This document shows, piece by piece, positions 29,165-38,333 of a DNA stretch of 64,000 nt. Positions within the stretch are counted from its first letter, which is position 1. The number at the start of each line of letters is the position of its first letter. A model generated the notes under the pieces. The model made no database searches. It was not told the origin of the DNA and saw only the letters and a program-made list of their open reading frames with translations. The stretch lies in assembly GCF_021533835.1 (NCBI RefSeq), contig NZ_JAKFYQ010000002.1, positions 558,001-622,000 on the forward strand. Reading direction: 5' to 3'. Made by a program: the position numbers and the translations under genes. Source of the stretch: Synechococcus sp. Nb3U1. Lineage in GTDB: Bacteria; Cyanobacteriota; Cyanobacteriia; Thermostichales; Thermostichaceae.

Positions 29165-29217
29165 AATGGCAACGGGAGGAGTGGGATCTCTATGCTATTC
29201 CCCTGAAAAGCCTGTTC

Positions 29218-30966
29218 ATGCTCAAAATCCAGCCTCTCACCCCCGAACGGATCGCCCAAATGGCGGCAGGAGAGGTGATTGATTCTCTGGCGGCCGCTCT
29301 GCGGGAATTGCTGGAAAATGCTCTCGATGCCCAGGCGAGTCGCATTCAGGTGGAGCTTTGGCTGCAGCGCTGGCAAATTCGGGTGGGGGATAACGGCGAA
29401 GGGATCCCAGCCTCAGAACTGGAGCAGGTGGCGCGACGACACACCAGCAGCAAACTGAGCCACCCCAGCCTGGGATTCCGGGGGGAAGCCCTGCACAGCT
29501 TGGCCCAGTTGGGATCCCTGACCATCCAAACCCGTCACGGCGTCGATCCGCATGGGTGGCGGGCCACCTACAACCGCGACGGGGAATTGCTCCACCAGCA
29601 ACCGGCAGCCACAGCCCTGGGTACTGTGGTTACCGTCACCAATCTCTTTGGAGAGTGGCCTTTGCGCCGTCAGGAATTGCCCCAAACTCGCCCGATCCTG
29701 ACGCTGCTGCAGAATGTTGCTTTGGCTCATCCTGCGGTCAGTTGGCAGGTTCACCAAGATAGGCGCTTGCTCCTCAGCCTTTGGCCAGGGAAAACCTTAC
29801 AAGACATCCTTTTGCAACTGTTGCCGCAACTGGATCCCTCCGATTTGCGCTATTTGTCTATCCAGCAGCAAGAGGCCGACTGGGAAATTCTCTTGGGTTT
29901 GCCGGATCGACTGCATCGTCCCCGACCTGATTGGATTCGGCTAGCGGTGAATGGGCGCTTTGTGCAGTTCCCCGAGTTGCAGCGGGTGATTCAGTCGGTT
30001 TTTCACCATACCCTGCCCCGCCACCGACATCCCCTGGCTGTGGTGCATCTGCGCCTGCCCCCTGAGCAGGTGGATTGGAATCGTCATCCCGCCAAGAGTG
30101 AGCTGTATGTGCATGAACTGGCCACCCGACAGGAGCAACTGCGCCACTATCTGCACTCTCTCCTCAGCCCGGGATCTGGCCAAGCTAGCCGCCGCTCCGT
30201 ACACCTGATTCGCGCCAGTGAGGCCAAACAGACTTACCGGATCTCACCCAACCCAGCCCAGAACCCATCTACCCAACCTGCTTTGACGGGATCCCTGCCC
30301 CCCCTCAAAGCCCTGGCTCAATTGCACCACATCTATATCCTGACGGAGCATCCCCAGGGGCTGTGGTTGGTGGAGCAACACCTGGCCCATGAGCGGGTTC
30401 GCTACGAGCAATTGCAACAGCACTGGCAGCTGGTCGAACCGAATTTTCCCCTGACTCTGGAGGGACTCTCGCCACAAGCGCTGCAACAGCTAGAACATTT
30501 GGGGTTAGAGCCAGAGCCCTTTGGCCCCCATATCCATGTGTTGCGACGGATTCCCCTGGCTTTACTTCAAGAAGATCCTCAGGGCATTCAGGGATCCCTC
30601 CTCGAACTCAGTCGCTGTGAAGATTTACCCTCAGCCCAGGTGGCGGTAGCCTGTCGAGGTGCTCTCCGCAATGGGATCCCTCTGACCCTGGAGCAGATGC
30701 AACGGTTGCTGGACGCTTGGCAGCGCACCCTCAACCCCCATACCTGTCCTCATGGCCGCCCGGTTTATCTGGCCCTGGCAGAAACCGATCTGGCCCGTTA
30801 CTTCCGTCGTCGCTGGAGCATCTGCGACCGGCCTGGGGCGGGTCAGGGGGCGGGATCCCTGTTGGAACTGGATTCCCTTGGGGATAGATTTGCCACACAA
30901 GTCCGCCAGACAACGGATGCTTCTGCGCTCAGGCCGAAGGACGGGATTAAGCCATCCCCACTATAA
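29218..30966 (+). CDS. mutL: DNA mismatch repair protein MutL
   Basis: MutL couples mismatch recognition by MutS to strand removal. The 582-residue protein has the N-terminal GHKL ATPase: IAAGEV-like block seen as MAAGEVIDSLAAALRELLEN, then NALDAQA, VGDNGEGIP and GFRGEALHSLAQLG. The transducer domain contains NGRFVQFPEL and VDWNRHPAKSEL. The C-terminal dimerisation domain includes CPHGRPVYLAL near the end. The DQHA(x)2E(x)4E endonuclease motif is replaced by EQHLAHERVRYE, which keeps a related form. It starts at ATG 29218, 53 bp from the divergent DUF2103 gene. It appears intact. Confidence 0.94.
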   Translation: MLKIQPLTPERIAQMAAGEVIDSLAAALRELLENALDAQASRIQVELWLQRWQIRVGDNGEGIPASELEQVARRHTSSKLSHPSLGFRGEALHSLAQLGSLTIQTRHGVDPHGWRATYNRDGELLHQQPAATALGTVVTVTNLFGEWPLRRQELPQTRPILTLLQNVALAHPAVSWQVHQDRRLLLSLWPGKTLQDILLQLLPQLDPSDLRYLSIQQQEADWEILLGLPDRLHRPRPDWIRLAVNGRFVQFPELQRVIQSVFHHTLPRHRHPLAVVHLRLPPEQVDWNRHPAKSELYVHELATRQEQLRHYLHSLLSPGSGQASRRSVHLIRASEAKQTYRISPNPAQNPSTQPALTGSLPPLKALAQLHHIYILTEHPQGLWLVEQHLAHERVRYEQLQQHWQLVEPNFPLTLEGLSPQALQQLEHLGLEPEPFGPHIHVLRRIPLALLQEDPQGIQGSLLELSRCEDLPSAQVAVACRGALRNGIPLTLEQMQRLLDAWQRTLNPHTCPHGRPVYLALAETDLARYFRRRWSICDRPGAGQGAGSLLELDSLGDRFATQVRQTTDASALRPKDGIKPSPL

Positions 30967-31002
30967 TCGGGGGTGTTAACTGCCGTAGCTGTCCAGAATC
31001 CA

Positions 31003-31848
31003 ATGGCCTACTATCTCAAAACCCAAGAAGAGCCCTGGCTACACCGTCATTCCCGCACAATTTTGGCGGTTTTGGCCGGGTTGGGATCCCTGTTAACGGC
31101 TTATCTCACCTTCAGCAAACTGACGGAGCAACCTGCGGCCTTCTGTACCGGCGATGGCGGCTGTGATCTGGTGCTCTCCAGCCGTTGGGCGGAGTTTCTC
31201 GGGATCCCGACGGCGGCGGTTGGTCTGTTGGGTTTCTTGGGGGTTTTGGGGTTGGCCCTGATTCCGGATGGGATCCCAGTGGTGAAGCAATGGCGTTGGC
31301 CAGCTTTGTTTGGCTTGGTTTCCGCCATGACCGCCTTTGAAATGTATATGCTCTACCTGATGGTGGCGGTGCTGCGGCAGTTTTGTATGTACTGCACGGC
31401 GGCGATTGTTTTGGTGGCGGGGCTGTGGTTGGTGACGGTGTTGGGCCACCGCTGGTTAGATTGGGGCAAGATGAGCTTCGGCTACATCCTGGTGAGCGTA
31501 TTGACCTTGATCACCACCATTGGCGTGTATGCCAACCAAGTGCCCCCGCCCAGCCCATTTGCGCTAGGGTTGGCGGCCCACCTGCGGGAGACAGGCGGCA
31601 CCATGTACGGTGCTTACTGGTGCCCCCACTGCCAGGATCAAAAGGATTTGTTTGGGGCGGCTTTTGCGGAGGTGCCCTATGTGGAGTGCTCCCCCAATGG
31701 CCCCGGTACCCCGCAGGCGCAGGAGTGTACCGAAGCGGGGGTGAGTAGCTATCCTACCTGGGTGATCAATGGTCGCACCTACACGGGCGTGCGCTCCTTG
31801 GAGTCGCTGGCGGTGGCCTCAGGCTATCAGTTCCATCCCGGAGAATAA
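31003..31848 (+). CDS. VKOR-thioredoxin fusion (disulfide-forming membrane enzyme)
   Basis: A 281-residue homologue of vitamin K epoxide reductase fused to a thioredoxin-like domain. Four or five membrane spans carry the loop cysteines (FCTGDGGCDLV) and the quinone-side active site CMYC. The C-terminal periplasmic or lumenal domain has the redox motif WCPHC and a cis-proline loop (SSYPTWVING). In cyanobacteria and plants such proteins make disulfide bonds and are needed for photosystem II assembly, passing electrons to quinone. I start at ATG 31003; a possible in-frame start at 30973 overlaps the spacer only. It follows mutL by 36 bp. Confidence 0.92.
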   Translation: MAYYLKTQEEPWLHRHSRTILAVLAGLGSLLTAYLTFSKLTEQPAAFCTGDGGCDLVLSSRWAEFLGIPTAAVGLLGFLGVLGLALIPDGIPVVKQWRWPALFGLVSAMTAFEMYMLYLMVAVLRQFCMYCTAAIVLVAGLWLVTVLGHRWLDWGKMSFGYILVSVLTLITTIGVYANQVPPPSPFALGLAAHLRETGGTMYGAYWCPHCQDQKDLFGAAFAEVPYVECSPNGPGTPQAQECTEAGVSSYPTWVINGRTYTGVRSLESLAVASGYQFHPGE

Positions 31849-31851
31849 GCC

Positions 31852-32931
31852 TTAGGGGTTTGCGTCCAAGGGTGGGGTGAGGATGTGCACCCGGTTCCGC
31901 CCCGCTTGCTTGGCTTGATAGAGGGCCTCATCCGCCTGTTGCAGAGCGACTTCTGGCTCTAGATGGTGATCTTCAGTGATCACGACCCCGCCAATGGTAA
32001 TGGTGATGGGTAAGCTGCGTTTTGGGGAAACGGCGATCGGGTGGTTGCTGATCACCCGTCGCAAAAAGTCGGCATAGCGGTAGCTGCGGGAGGGATTGAG
32101 CCCGGGGGTAATACAGACAAACTCTTCGCCCCCATAGCGGTAGATCAGGCTGGAGGGTCGCAGTTGGTTTTGCAGCCGACCGGCAATCGCTTGCAGCACA
32201 CAGTCACCGATGTAGTGGCCGTAGGTATCGTTCACCTGCTTGAAGTGATCCACATCCATCATCAGCAGGCAAAGATAGCGGTAACGGGCTTCCCCAAACC
32301 GGGGCCCCACCTGTTTGAGCAAATGGGGCAGCGCCTGATCGAGGGCACGTCGATTCAACACCCCCGTCAAGGGATCCGTCAGAGAGAGGGACTCCAGCAG
32401 ATTGTTGCGGGCTTGCAGTTGCCGATTGGCTTGGGCCAGCGCCTGGGTGAGCCGTTGCAGCCGTAGACCTGCCCGTACCCGCGCTTTTAGCTCATCTGGG
32501 TTAACCGGTTTGGCAATAAATTCATCCGCCCCCGCATCCAACCCCCGCACCCGATCCTTAATCTCAGAACGCGCCGTCAGCAAAATGAAGTAAACAAACT
32601 GGCCGTTGGCGGATCCCTTCAGGCGGCGACAGAAATCCACCCCCGACAGATCCGGCATCACCCAATCACAGATGATCACATTCGGCAGTTGTCCTTCTTC
32701 CAGGCTTTGTATGTACTCCAGGGCCAATTTTCCACTTTCTCGGGTTTCGACCTGGTAATCAGAACTTCGCAATACTTCACTAATGTAGTTACGGCTGGCC
32801 GCATCGTCATCCACCACCAAAATGCGGGGAGCCTGCGTGAAGACATAGCCTGAAGATCCCCCCCCATCCAAGGGCTCGCTCCCCTCGGGAGCTTGGGCGG
32901 GCAGATGTGGATGTGGGTCGTTGGATAGCAT
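31852..32931 (-). CDS. Response regulator with GGDEF diguanylate cyclase domain
   Basis: A 359-residue protein with an N-terminal receiver (residues 35-155; acidic DDD at 41-43, phosphorylatable Asp89 in IICDWVMPDLSG, Lys in FIAKPVNP). A short coiled linker leads to a GGDEF domain (about 195-355) with DVDHFKQVNDTYGH and the active-site RYGGEEF. It should make cyclic di-GMP in response to phosphorylation by an unknown kinase. The inhibitory I-site RxxD five residues before GGEEF is RPSS here, so product inhibition by that site is probably absent. It is convergent with the VKOR gene and 14 bp downstream of btpA on the same strand. Confidence 0.92.
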   Translation of the reverse strand: MLSNDPHPHLPAQAPEGSEPLDGGGSSGYVFTQAPRILVVDDDAASRNYISEVLRSSDYQVETRESGKLALEYIQSLEEGQLPNVIICDWVMPDLSGVDFCRRLKGSANGQFVYFILLTARSEIKDRVRGLDAGADEFIAKPVNPDELKARVRAGLRLQRLTQALAQANRQLQARNNLLESLSLTDPLTGVLNRRALDQALPHLLKQVGPRFGEARYRYLCLLMMDVDHFKQVNDTYGHYIGDCVLQAIAGRLQNQLRPSSLIYRYGGEEFVCITPGLNPSRSYRYADFLRRVISNHPIAVSPKRSLPITITIGGVVITEDHHLEPEVALQQADEALYQAKQAGRNRVHILTPPLDANP

Positions 32932-32945
32932 GTGCCGGAAAACCC

Positions 32946-33851
32946 TTACCCGGAACTGGGAGTAGCCATGTAGGAGTGATTGGAAACCCGCTCACGGATC
33001 CCGAGGTGTAACGCTTCTACAAACTCCCTGACCCGAATCGGGTCAATGAGGGGAAAGGGATCCGCTCGCGTGAGCGGGACGGAGTCCTTATACCCTGCTG
33101 GAATACTCACGGAACGAGAAGATCGTTTGAGGGAGCTAGCCACAATCACCCCATCCGCCTGCCGAATCAAGCTGCCAATATTCTCTGCAGTGGCTCCGGA
33201 GCCGATCAACAAAGGTACATGGGGGGCAACGGTGCGGGCCAGCTCCAGTTCCTCAAAAATGGGTGGGTTACCCGTAGCCCAGCCGGAGAGGATGATGGCA
33301 TCGGCTAAGCCGCGCTCGACGGTGTCGCTAATGGCGGCGGTGAGGCCCACGGGACCTAGGGGCTGGGCATGTTTCACCAGCACATCAGCAAAAATTTTGA
33401 TGTCGGCCCCCAGCTCACGACGGTAGCGCATCAGGCGGTGGGCATCCCCCTCGATGATGCCTTGGTCGGTGGCCATCACCCCCGAGAGCACATTCACCCG
33501 AATAAACTGCGCCCCTACACAAGCGGCAATGGCCAGAGCACTGTGACCATCGTTGCGCAAGACGTTGATCCCGAGGGGCAGAGAGACCAGCGTTTTCAGC
33601 CGTTGGACAACGACCGTCATGGCGCTCACCACCGCCGCGTCCACCTGATCCTTGGCAAAGGGGGCATCGTAAAAGTTCTCGACGATGATCCCGTCTACCC
33701 CCCCCGCCGCCAGAGCCGTGGCGGCCTGTTCCGCTTGGGCGATCACCCACTCCAAGTCGCCTCCCCAACGGGGGGATGTCGGTAGCGGCAACAGATGAAC
33801 CACCCCGATGACTGGATGGGCAGTTTTGAAAAGATGTTGCAGCAAGTTCAC
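32946..33851 (-). CDS. btpA: BtpA family protein (photosystem I stability)
   Basis: A TIM-barrel-like protein of the BtpA family, in Synechocystis a thylakoid-associated factor that stabilises photosystem I reaction-centre proteins, especially in the cold. Its blocks are VIGVVHLLPLPTSPRWGG, GGVDGIIVENFYDAPF, LPLGINVLRNDGHSALAIA, DIKIFADVLVKHAQPLG and LIGSGATAENI. The GTG at 33851 gives a 301-residue protein that begins just before the conserved part; earlier in-frame codons to 33911 add up to 20 residues without family similarity. It lies between pyrD and the diguanylate cyclase gene, all leftward, and is probably co-transcribed with the latter. Confidence 0.88.
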   Translation of the reverse strand: MNLLQHLFKTAHPVIGVVHLLPLPTSPRWGGDLEWVIAQAEQAATALAAGGVDGIIVENFYDAPFAKDQVDAAVVSAMTVVVQRLKTLVSLPLGINVLRNDGHSALAIAACVGAQFIRVNVLSGVMATDQGIIEGDAHRLMRYRRELGADIKIFADVLVKHAQPLGPVGLTAAISDTVERGLADAIILSGWATGNPPIFEELELARTVAPHVPLLIGSGATAENIGSLIRQADGVIVASSLKRSSRSVSIPAGYKDSVPLTRADPFPLIDPIRVREFVEALHLGIRERVSNHSYMATPSSG

Positions 33852-33954
33852 CGGCAGGCTCTCACAGGAATTCCCCACGATCTTACGCCCGGATCTTCCC
33901 CAAGTCGGCATTCTTTAAGGGGAAGTGTAATCTACGGCTGGTTAAGGAATGGGT

Positions 33955-35049
33955 TTATGGGTCTGCAGCAGCACGTATGGGGGCCTTTCGGTGGGCGGAG
34001 ATTCCCTGCAGCAGTCGTTTGACCATGCCCGGCCCTTCGTAAACCCAGCCCGTGTACACCTGCAGCAAACTGGCTCCGGCTTCCAGTTTCTCCAGAGCAT
34101 CCGCCAGGGTAAAAATGCCCCCCACACCGATGATGGGTAGTTTCCCTTGCGTGGCTTGGTGAATATAGCGAATCACCTCGGTGGAACGGGCGCGCAGGGG
34201 TGCACCGCTGATCCCGCCCGCTTCTTCGGTAATCGGGATCCCTCTGCCGGGTAGGAAACGGGTTTGCAGATGGTTCCGCCGTAGGGTGGTGTTGGTGGCA
34301 ACAATCCCGGCCAGTTGGTGGGTTTGGGCCAATTCCAGGATCCCGTCAATTTCTGGCCAATCCAAATCAGGGGCAATCTTGACCAAGAGGGGTTTCTGCC
34401 CTTGGTTCTCCTGCTGCACAGCCACCAGGATCGGCTCCAGTTGTTCGGTGGCTTGTAAAGAACGCAACCCTGGTGTATTGGGGGAGCTGACGTTGACCAC
34501 AAAATAGTCCCCCAGTTCCTTGAGTAGGCGGAAACTGGTCAAATAGTCCGTGGCCGCTTCTTGCAGTGGGGTGACTTTCGATTTGCCCAGGTTCACCCCG
34601 ATCGGGATCCGATGCTGCGGCAACTGCCGCAACCGTTTGGCTAGGGCGGCAGCTCCCTGGTTGTTAAAGCCCATGTGATTGAGCCCCGCTTGATCTTGCG
34701 GCAGTTGAAACAGGCGTGGTTTGGGGTTGCCTGGTTGTGCCTGAGCAGTTACAGTGCCCACTTCCACAAAGCCAAACCCCAAACTGGGCCAGGCTGCTAG
34801 CCCAAGACCATCTTTGTCAAAACCGGCTGCCAACCCAATGGGATTGGGAAAGGTGAGGCCCCATAGCTTGACCTGTAGGACGGGATCCTCATAACAAAAC
34901 AAGCGCTCTAACCCAGCCAGAACGCCGGTGGCGTGGGTTGTCCCCATCCAGTGCAGAGCTTGCAACAGCTGAACCTTCAGGGTTTCGGGATCCGCCCTGA
35001 AGCCAGAGAAGAGAAGGGGCCGCAGCACATCTCGATACAGATTCACCAC
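33955..35049 (-). CDS. pyrD: Dihydroorotate dehydrogenase (quinone), class 2
   Basis: PyrD oxidises dihydroorotate to orotate in pyrimidine synthesis, passing electrons to the quinone pool at the membrane. The 364-residue protein has the class 2 N-terminal extension ([20 protein letters not shown]). The FMN barrel follows with [46 protein letters not shown], the base serine region [21 protein letters not shown] and [20 protein letters not shown]. The extension and the catalytic Ser in NVSSPN mark it as class 2. The start is GTG at 35049, with a second GTG one codon later. It appears intact. Confidence 0.95.
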   Translation of the reverse strand: MVNLYRDVLRPLLFSGFRADPETLKVQLLQALHWMGTTHATGVLAGLERLFCYEDPVLQVKLWGLTFPNPIGLAAGFDKDGLGLAAWPSLGFGFVEVGTVTAQAQPGNPKPRLFQLPQDQAGLNHMGFNNQGAAALAKRLRQLPQHRIPIGVNLGKSKVTPLQEAATDYLTSFRLLKELGDYFVVNVSSPNTPGLRSLQATEQLEPILVAVQQENQGQKPLLVKIAPDLDWPEIDGILELAQTHQLAGIVATNTTLRRNHLQTRFLPGRGIPITEEAGGISGAPLRARSTEVIRYIHQATQGKLPIIGVGGIFTLADALEKLEAGASLLQVYTGWVYEGPGMVKRLLQGISAHRKAPIRAAADP

Positions 35050-35242
35050 CCTTTCACCGTTCGGGATCCCTCAAGAGCCCCGCCATCAAACTCTATCTAG
35101 GATCCCATCCTCAACCCAATTCCTCCAAAGCAAATAAGAGCCTGCAAAGAATTCTCCTCACAGGCCCATCCGTGTAACCGGTGTCAATAGGTGTTCTGAG
35201 AACGTTACTGATCAGCAGGATCAGCCTCGAATCCACAGAGAA

Positions 35243-36484
35243 TTAGCTCTCCGGCTCAAACACCTCCAAATCCACCACAGTGCCCCCTTGGAAGGTCCAG
35301 CGGGCGAAGGTACCGGCCACATCACCATTCTCGTCGAAGTTGATTGACCCAGAAGCACCCGTGTAGAAAATGTCTTCCCCTTTGCTGATGAGATCGACAG
35401 CTTTTTCCCATTCACCAGCGAGAATCTCGGTGCCGGGGGGGTTAGCCACCTCCCGCAGAGCATCTCGAATGGCAACTCCATCGGTGCTACCGGCTTTTTG
35501 GATGGCTAGAGCCAGCACGAAGGCAGCATCATAGGAGGTGTCGATGTAGGGAGTAGGGGGCAGTTCTCCGTAGGCTGCTTTATAGGATTCGGCAAAGAAC
35601 TGGTAGGTTTTGCTATCGGTAAGGGCTTGCGGAGAAACGCCGATGGATCCTTCCAACAGATCTGCCCCCACTTGGGTAGCCACATCGGGAGAGCGCATTC
35701 CATCGGTGAAGACGAACCGGTCAAACAGCCCTTCTTCCAGGGCTTGCCGCAAAATGACCACACCATTTTCCGGGTAACCAATCAGTACCAGCGCCTCGGG
35801 ATCCCCATTGGTGAGTTGCGAGAGCTCGCCCCGATAAGAGGCTTGGCCGGGTTCGTAGGAGACGGCATTGGTGATGATTCCGCCACGCGCTTCAAAGGCT
35901 TCAGTAAAACTGTCGGAAAGCCCCTGGCCATAGTCGTTGTTGATGAAGATGATCGCCAGCCGTTCCAGATTCTCCTGTCGGGTTACCTGGGCCAGTGCTA
36001 CCCCTTGATAGGCATCAGAAGGAACGGTACGGAACAGGAAGTCGTCGTCGTCGAGGGTGCTGATGGCGGGAGCCGTGGACGCTGGAGAAATTTGCGGGAT
36101 CCGATTGGGGGCCGAAACAGTGGTAGCCACCGGGATCGTATTGCCACTTCCCAAAGCACCAATGATCCCAGCCACACGCTCAACGGTCGCTAGGCGCTGA
36201 GCCCCATCAATGGCCGGTTGAGCGGCGGTTTGATCGTCTGCTACCACCAGTTCTGCGGGAGCCCCCAGGATCCCTCCGGCGGCGTTGATCTGCTCGATGG
36301 CCAGTTTCACACCATTCAGGCAATTTTCACCGAAAACCTGCAGGTCACCGGTTAGGGGCATCAAGGCCCCAATCTTGACCGCCTGTTGAGCGGCGCTGGG
36401 AAACAGAGTGGTGGTGAGGGCAGCAGCAGTAAGGGCGGCGGCAGCGGCGAAAGCACGCCGAGTCAGTTTACTCACACGGGACAT
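35243..36484 (-). CDS. Branched-chain/amide ABC importer, substrate-binding protein
   Basis: A 413-residue periplasmic binding protein of the LivJ/HAAT family. The N-terminus carries a twin-arginine-like signal (TRRAFAAAAALTAAAL) ending near AQQA. The two-lobed domain follows with VKIGALMPLTGDLQVFGEN, AAGGILGAPAELVVADDQT, NRIPQISPASTAPAIS and IFINNDYGQGLSDSF. The ligand could be branched-chain amino acids, other neutral amino acids, urea or short amides; the sequence does not decide. ATG 36484 is preferred over the TTG at 36493 because GGAGG lies eight or nine bases before it. It diverges from two matching ATPase genes, but no permease genes are present in the window. Confidence 0.9.
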   Translation of the reverse strand: MSRVSKLTRRAFAAAAALTAAALTTTLFPSAAQQAVKIGALMPLTGDLQVFGENCLNGVKLAIEQINAAGGILGAPAELVVADDQTAAQPAIDGAQRLATVERVAGIIGALGSGNTIPVATTVSAPNRIPQISPASTAPAISTLDDDDFLFRTVPSDAYQGVALAQVTRQENLERLAIIFINNDYGQGLSDSFTEAFEARGGIITNAVSYEPGQASYRGELSQLTNGDPEALVLIGYPENGVVILRQALEEGLFDRFVFTDGMRSPDVATQVGADLLEGSIGVSPQALTDSKTYQFFAESYKAAYGELPPTPYIDTSYDAAFVLALAIQKAGSTDGVAIRDALREVANPPGTEILAGEWEKAVDLISKGEDIFYTGASGSINFDENGDVAGTFARWTFQGGTVVDLEVFEPES

Positions 36485-36744
36485 AACAAACAACCTCCTG
36501 TGAGGAAAGAAAACAATAGGAGTCCTCAGAAAAAAGCCGAGCGTTAATTGTATAGGCCAGACGCTTGCTCACCTCAAAGCGTTCCCCACTCCCTCAATAA
36601 AAATGGATGTGCTAGATCCCAACAACCTTTGTAAAGTTAACTGCAGAATTCAGGGGCAGTTGCTCCTGCAGGGATCCGGGAAGGATAATAAGCGAACTCG
36701 GCAGTTGTATTCATTATGCAGTGTGTTCTTCCTAGGGCAGTAGC
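36485..36744. other. Divergent promoter region of the ABC importer
   Basis: No gene. It must hold the promoters of the binding protein (leftward) and the ATPases (rightward). I looked for an NtcA-type GTA-N8-TAC box and saw no convincing one. Confidence 0.45.
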
Positions 36745-37569
36745 GTGATTGTTATCGATGATATCTCTAAACGGTTTGGCGGCATTAATGCAGTGGATCG
36801 CTGTTCTTTCCGAATTGAGACCGGTCAGGTGACGGGCTTGATTGGCCCCAATGGCGCTGGCAAAACCACGCTTTTTAACATCATTGCCGGGTTTATCCGC
36901 CCGAGTGCTGGGCGGATCTGGCTAGATGGGGTGGATGTCACCGGGTTGTCCCCCCATCGCCTGTTTCACCGTGGTTTGGTGCGCACCTTTCAGATCCCAC
37001 GCGAGTTTGGTCGCATGACGGTCTTGGAAAATCTCATGGTGGTGCCCCCAGAGCAGGCGGGTGAGAACCTGCTCACCACCTGGTTTGGCTGGCAGCGGGT
37101 GAGGCGGCAAGAACGGGATCTGCAAGCCCGAGCTGAAGAGGTGTTGGAACGGCTAAAGCTGATTCATTTGCGGGATCAACTGGCGGTTACCCTTTCTGGT
37201 GGGCAAAAAAAGCTGCTGGAGCTGGGGCGGACGCTGATGACAGATGCGCGGGTGATTTTGCTGGATGAGCCGGGTGCTGGGGTGAATCGTACCCTACTCG
37301 GAGATTTGATGAGTTTTATTGAATATCTGAATCGGGAGCGCGGCTGCACCTTCTGCATCATTGAGCACGATCTGGATCTGGTAACTCGCCTTTGTAACCA
37401 TGTGGTAGTCATGGCGGCAGGTCAGGTGCTTACCCAGGGATCCATGCAAGAGATTAAACAAAACCCGGAGGTGCGAGAGGCTTACTTGGGATCTATGACC
37501 GTTGCCGACCGACCCAGCCAGCCCCAACCCTCTACCTCCGCCATGTCTCCAGAAGGATCCCCGTCATGA
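36745..37569 (+). CDS. LivG-type ABC transporter ATPase
   Basis: A 274-residue ATP-binding subunit of the branched-chain/amide importer group. It has the Walker A GPNGAGKTT near residue 33, the family-typical HRLFHRGLVRTFQIPREFGR, signature LSGGQKKLLELGR and Walker B VILLDEPGAGVN. The extended C-terminus is characteristic of LivG. The start is GTG 36745 (IVIDDISKRFGG). It overlaps the next gene by 4 bp (ATGA), so the two ATPases are translationally coupled. With the divergent binding protein they form part of one importer; the two membrane subunits must be encoded elsewhere. Confidence 0.92.
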   Translation: MIVIDDISKRFGGINAVDRCSFRIETGQVTGLIGPNGAGKTTLFNIIAGFIRPSAGRIWLDGVDVTGLSPHRLFHRGLVRTFQIPREFGRMTVLENLMVVPPEQAGENLLTTWFGWQRVRRQERDLQARAEEVLERLKLIHLRDQLAVTLSGGQKKLLELGRTLMTDARVILLDEPGAGVNRTLLGDLMSFIEYLNRERGCTFCIIEHDLDLVTRLCNHVVVMAAGQVLTQGSMQEIKQNPEVREAYLGSMTVADRPSQPQPSTSAMSPEGSPS

Positions 37570-38270
37570 CCTTGCTGGAACTGCAGAATCTCTACAGTGG
37601 CTATCGCGGCGTGGACATCCTGAAAGGGATCCACCTGGAGGTGAAACAGGGGCAAATCGTGGTGATCATCGGCCCTAACGGCGCGGGCAAATCGACGGTG
37701 TTGAAATCCTTGTTTGGTTTGGCCACCATCCGAGCGGGTAAGGTGCTGTTTCAGGGATCCGACATTACCCGGCTAGCGGCAGAACAGTTGGTGCGGCGGG
37801 GGATTTGTTTTGTGCCTCAAACAAACAATGTCTTTCCGTCCCTGTCGGTGCAAGAAAACCTGGAGATGGGAGCCTTCACTCGGCAGGATAACTACGCCAG
37901 TCAGTTGGAGCGAGTCTACGAACTGTTCCCCCCCCTGAAAGAGAAACGGCGACAAGCAGCGGGATCCCTGTCGGGAGGGCAGCGACAAATGGTGGCAATG
38001 GGGCGGGCCTTGATGGTAGAGCCACAGTTGTTGCTCTTGGATGAGCCGACCGCGGGCCTATCCCCACTGTTCATCGAGCAAACCTTCGCCATCCTGCGGG
38101 ATATCAACCGCCTTGGCATCAGCATCCTCATGGTGGAGCAAAACGCCAAGCAGGCCCTAAGCATGGCGGACTGGGGCTATGTGCTGTCGATGGGGGAAAA
38201 CCGCTTTGAGGATACCGGCCCCAATCTGTTGACCAATCCTGAAGTGCTAGAGCTGTTTTTGGGCGGATGA
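37566..38270 (+). CDS. LivF-type ABC transporter ATPase
   Basis: A 234-residue ATP-binding subunit typical of LivF: LLELQNLYSGYRGVDILKGI, Walker A GPNGAGKST, LVRRGICFVPQTNNVFPSLS, signature LSGGQRQMVAMGRALM, Walker B LLLLDEPTAGLSP and the switch histidine region replaced by SILMVEQNAKQAL. It pairs with the upstream LivG-type ATPase as the nucleotide-binding heterodimer. The ATG at 37566 overlaps the end of the previous gene. The protein seems complete. It is convergent with recN, with about 60 bp between. Confidence 0.92.
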   Translation: MTLLELQNLYSGYRGVDILKGIHLEVKQGQIVVIIGPNGAGKSTVLKSLFGLATIRAGKVLFQGSDITRLAAEQLVRRGICFVPQTNNVFPSLSVQENLEMGAFTRQDNYASQLERVYELFPPLKEKRRQAAGSLSGGQRQMVAMGRALMVEPQLLLLDEPTAGLSPLFIEQTFAILRDINRLGISILMVEQNAKQALSMADWGYVLSMGENRFEDTGPNLLTNPEVLELFLGG

Positions 38271-38333
38271 ATTAGGTTCTTGGCAGTGGTTAGGTAGACG
38301 AGTTTTGACAAGGAGATCCCTCAAAGAGATCCC

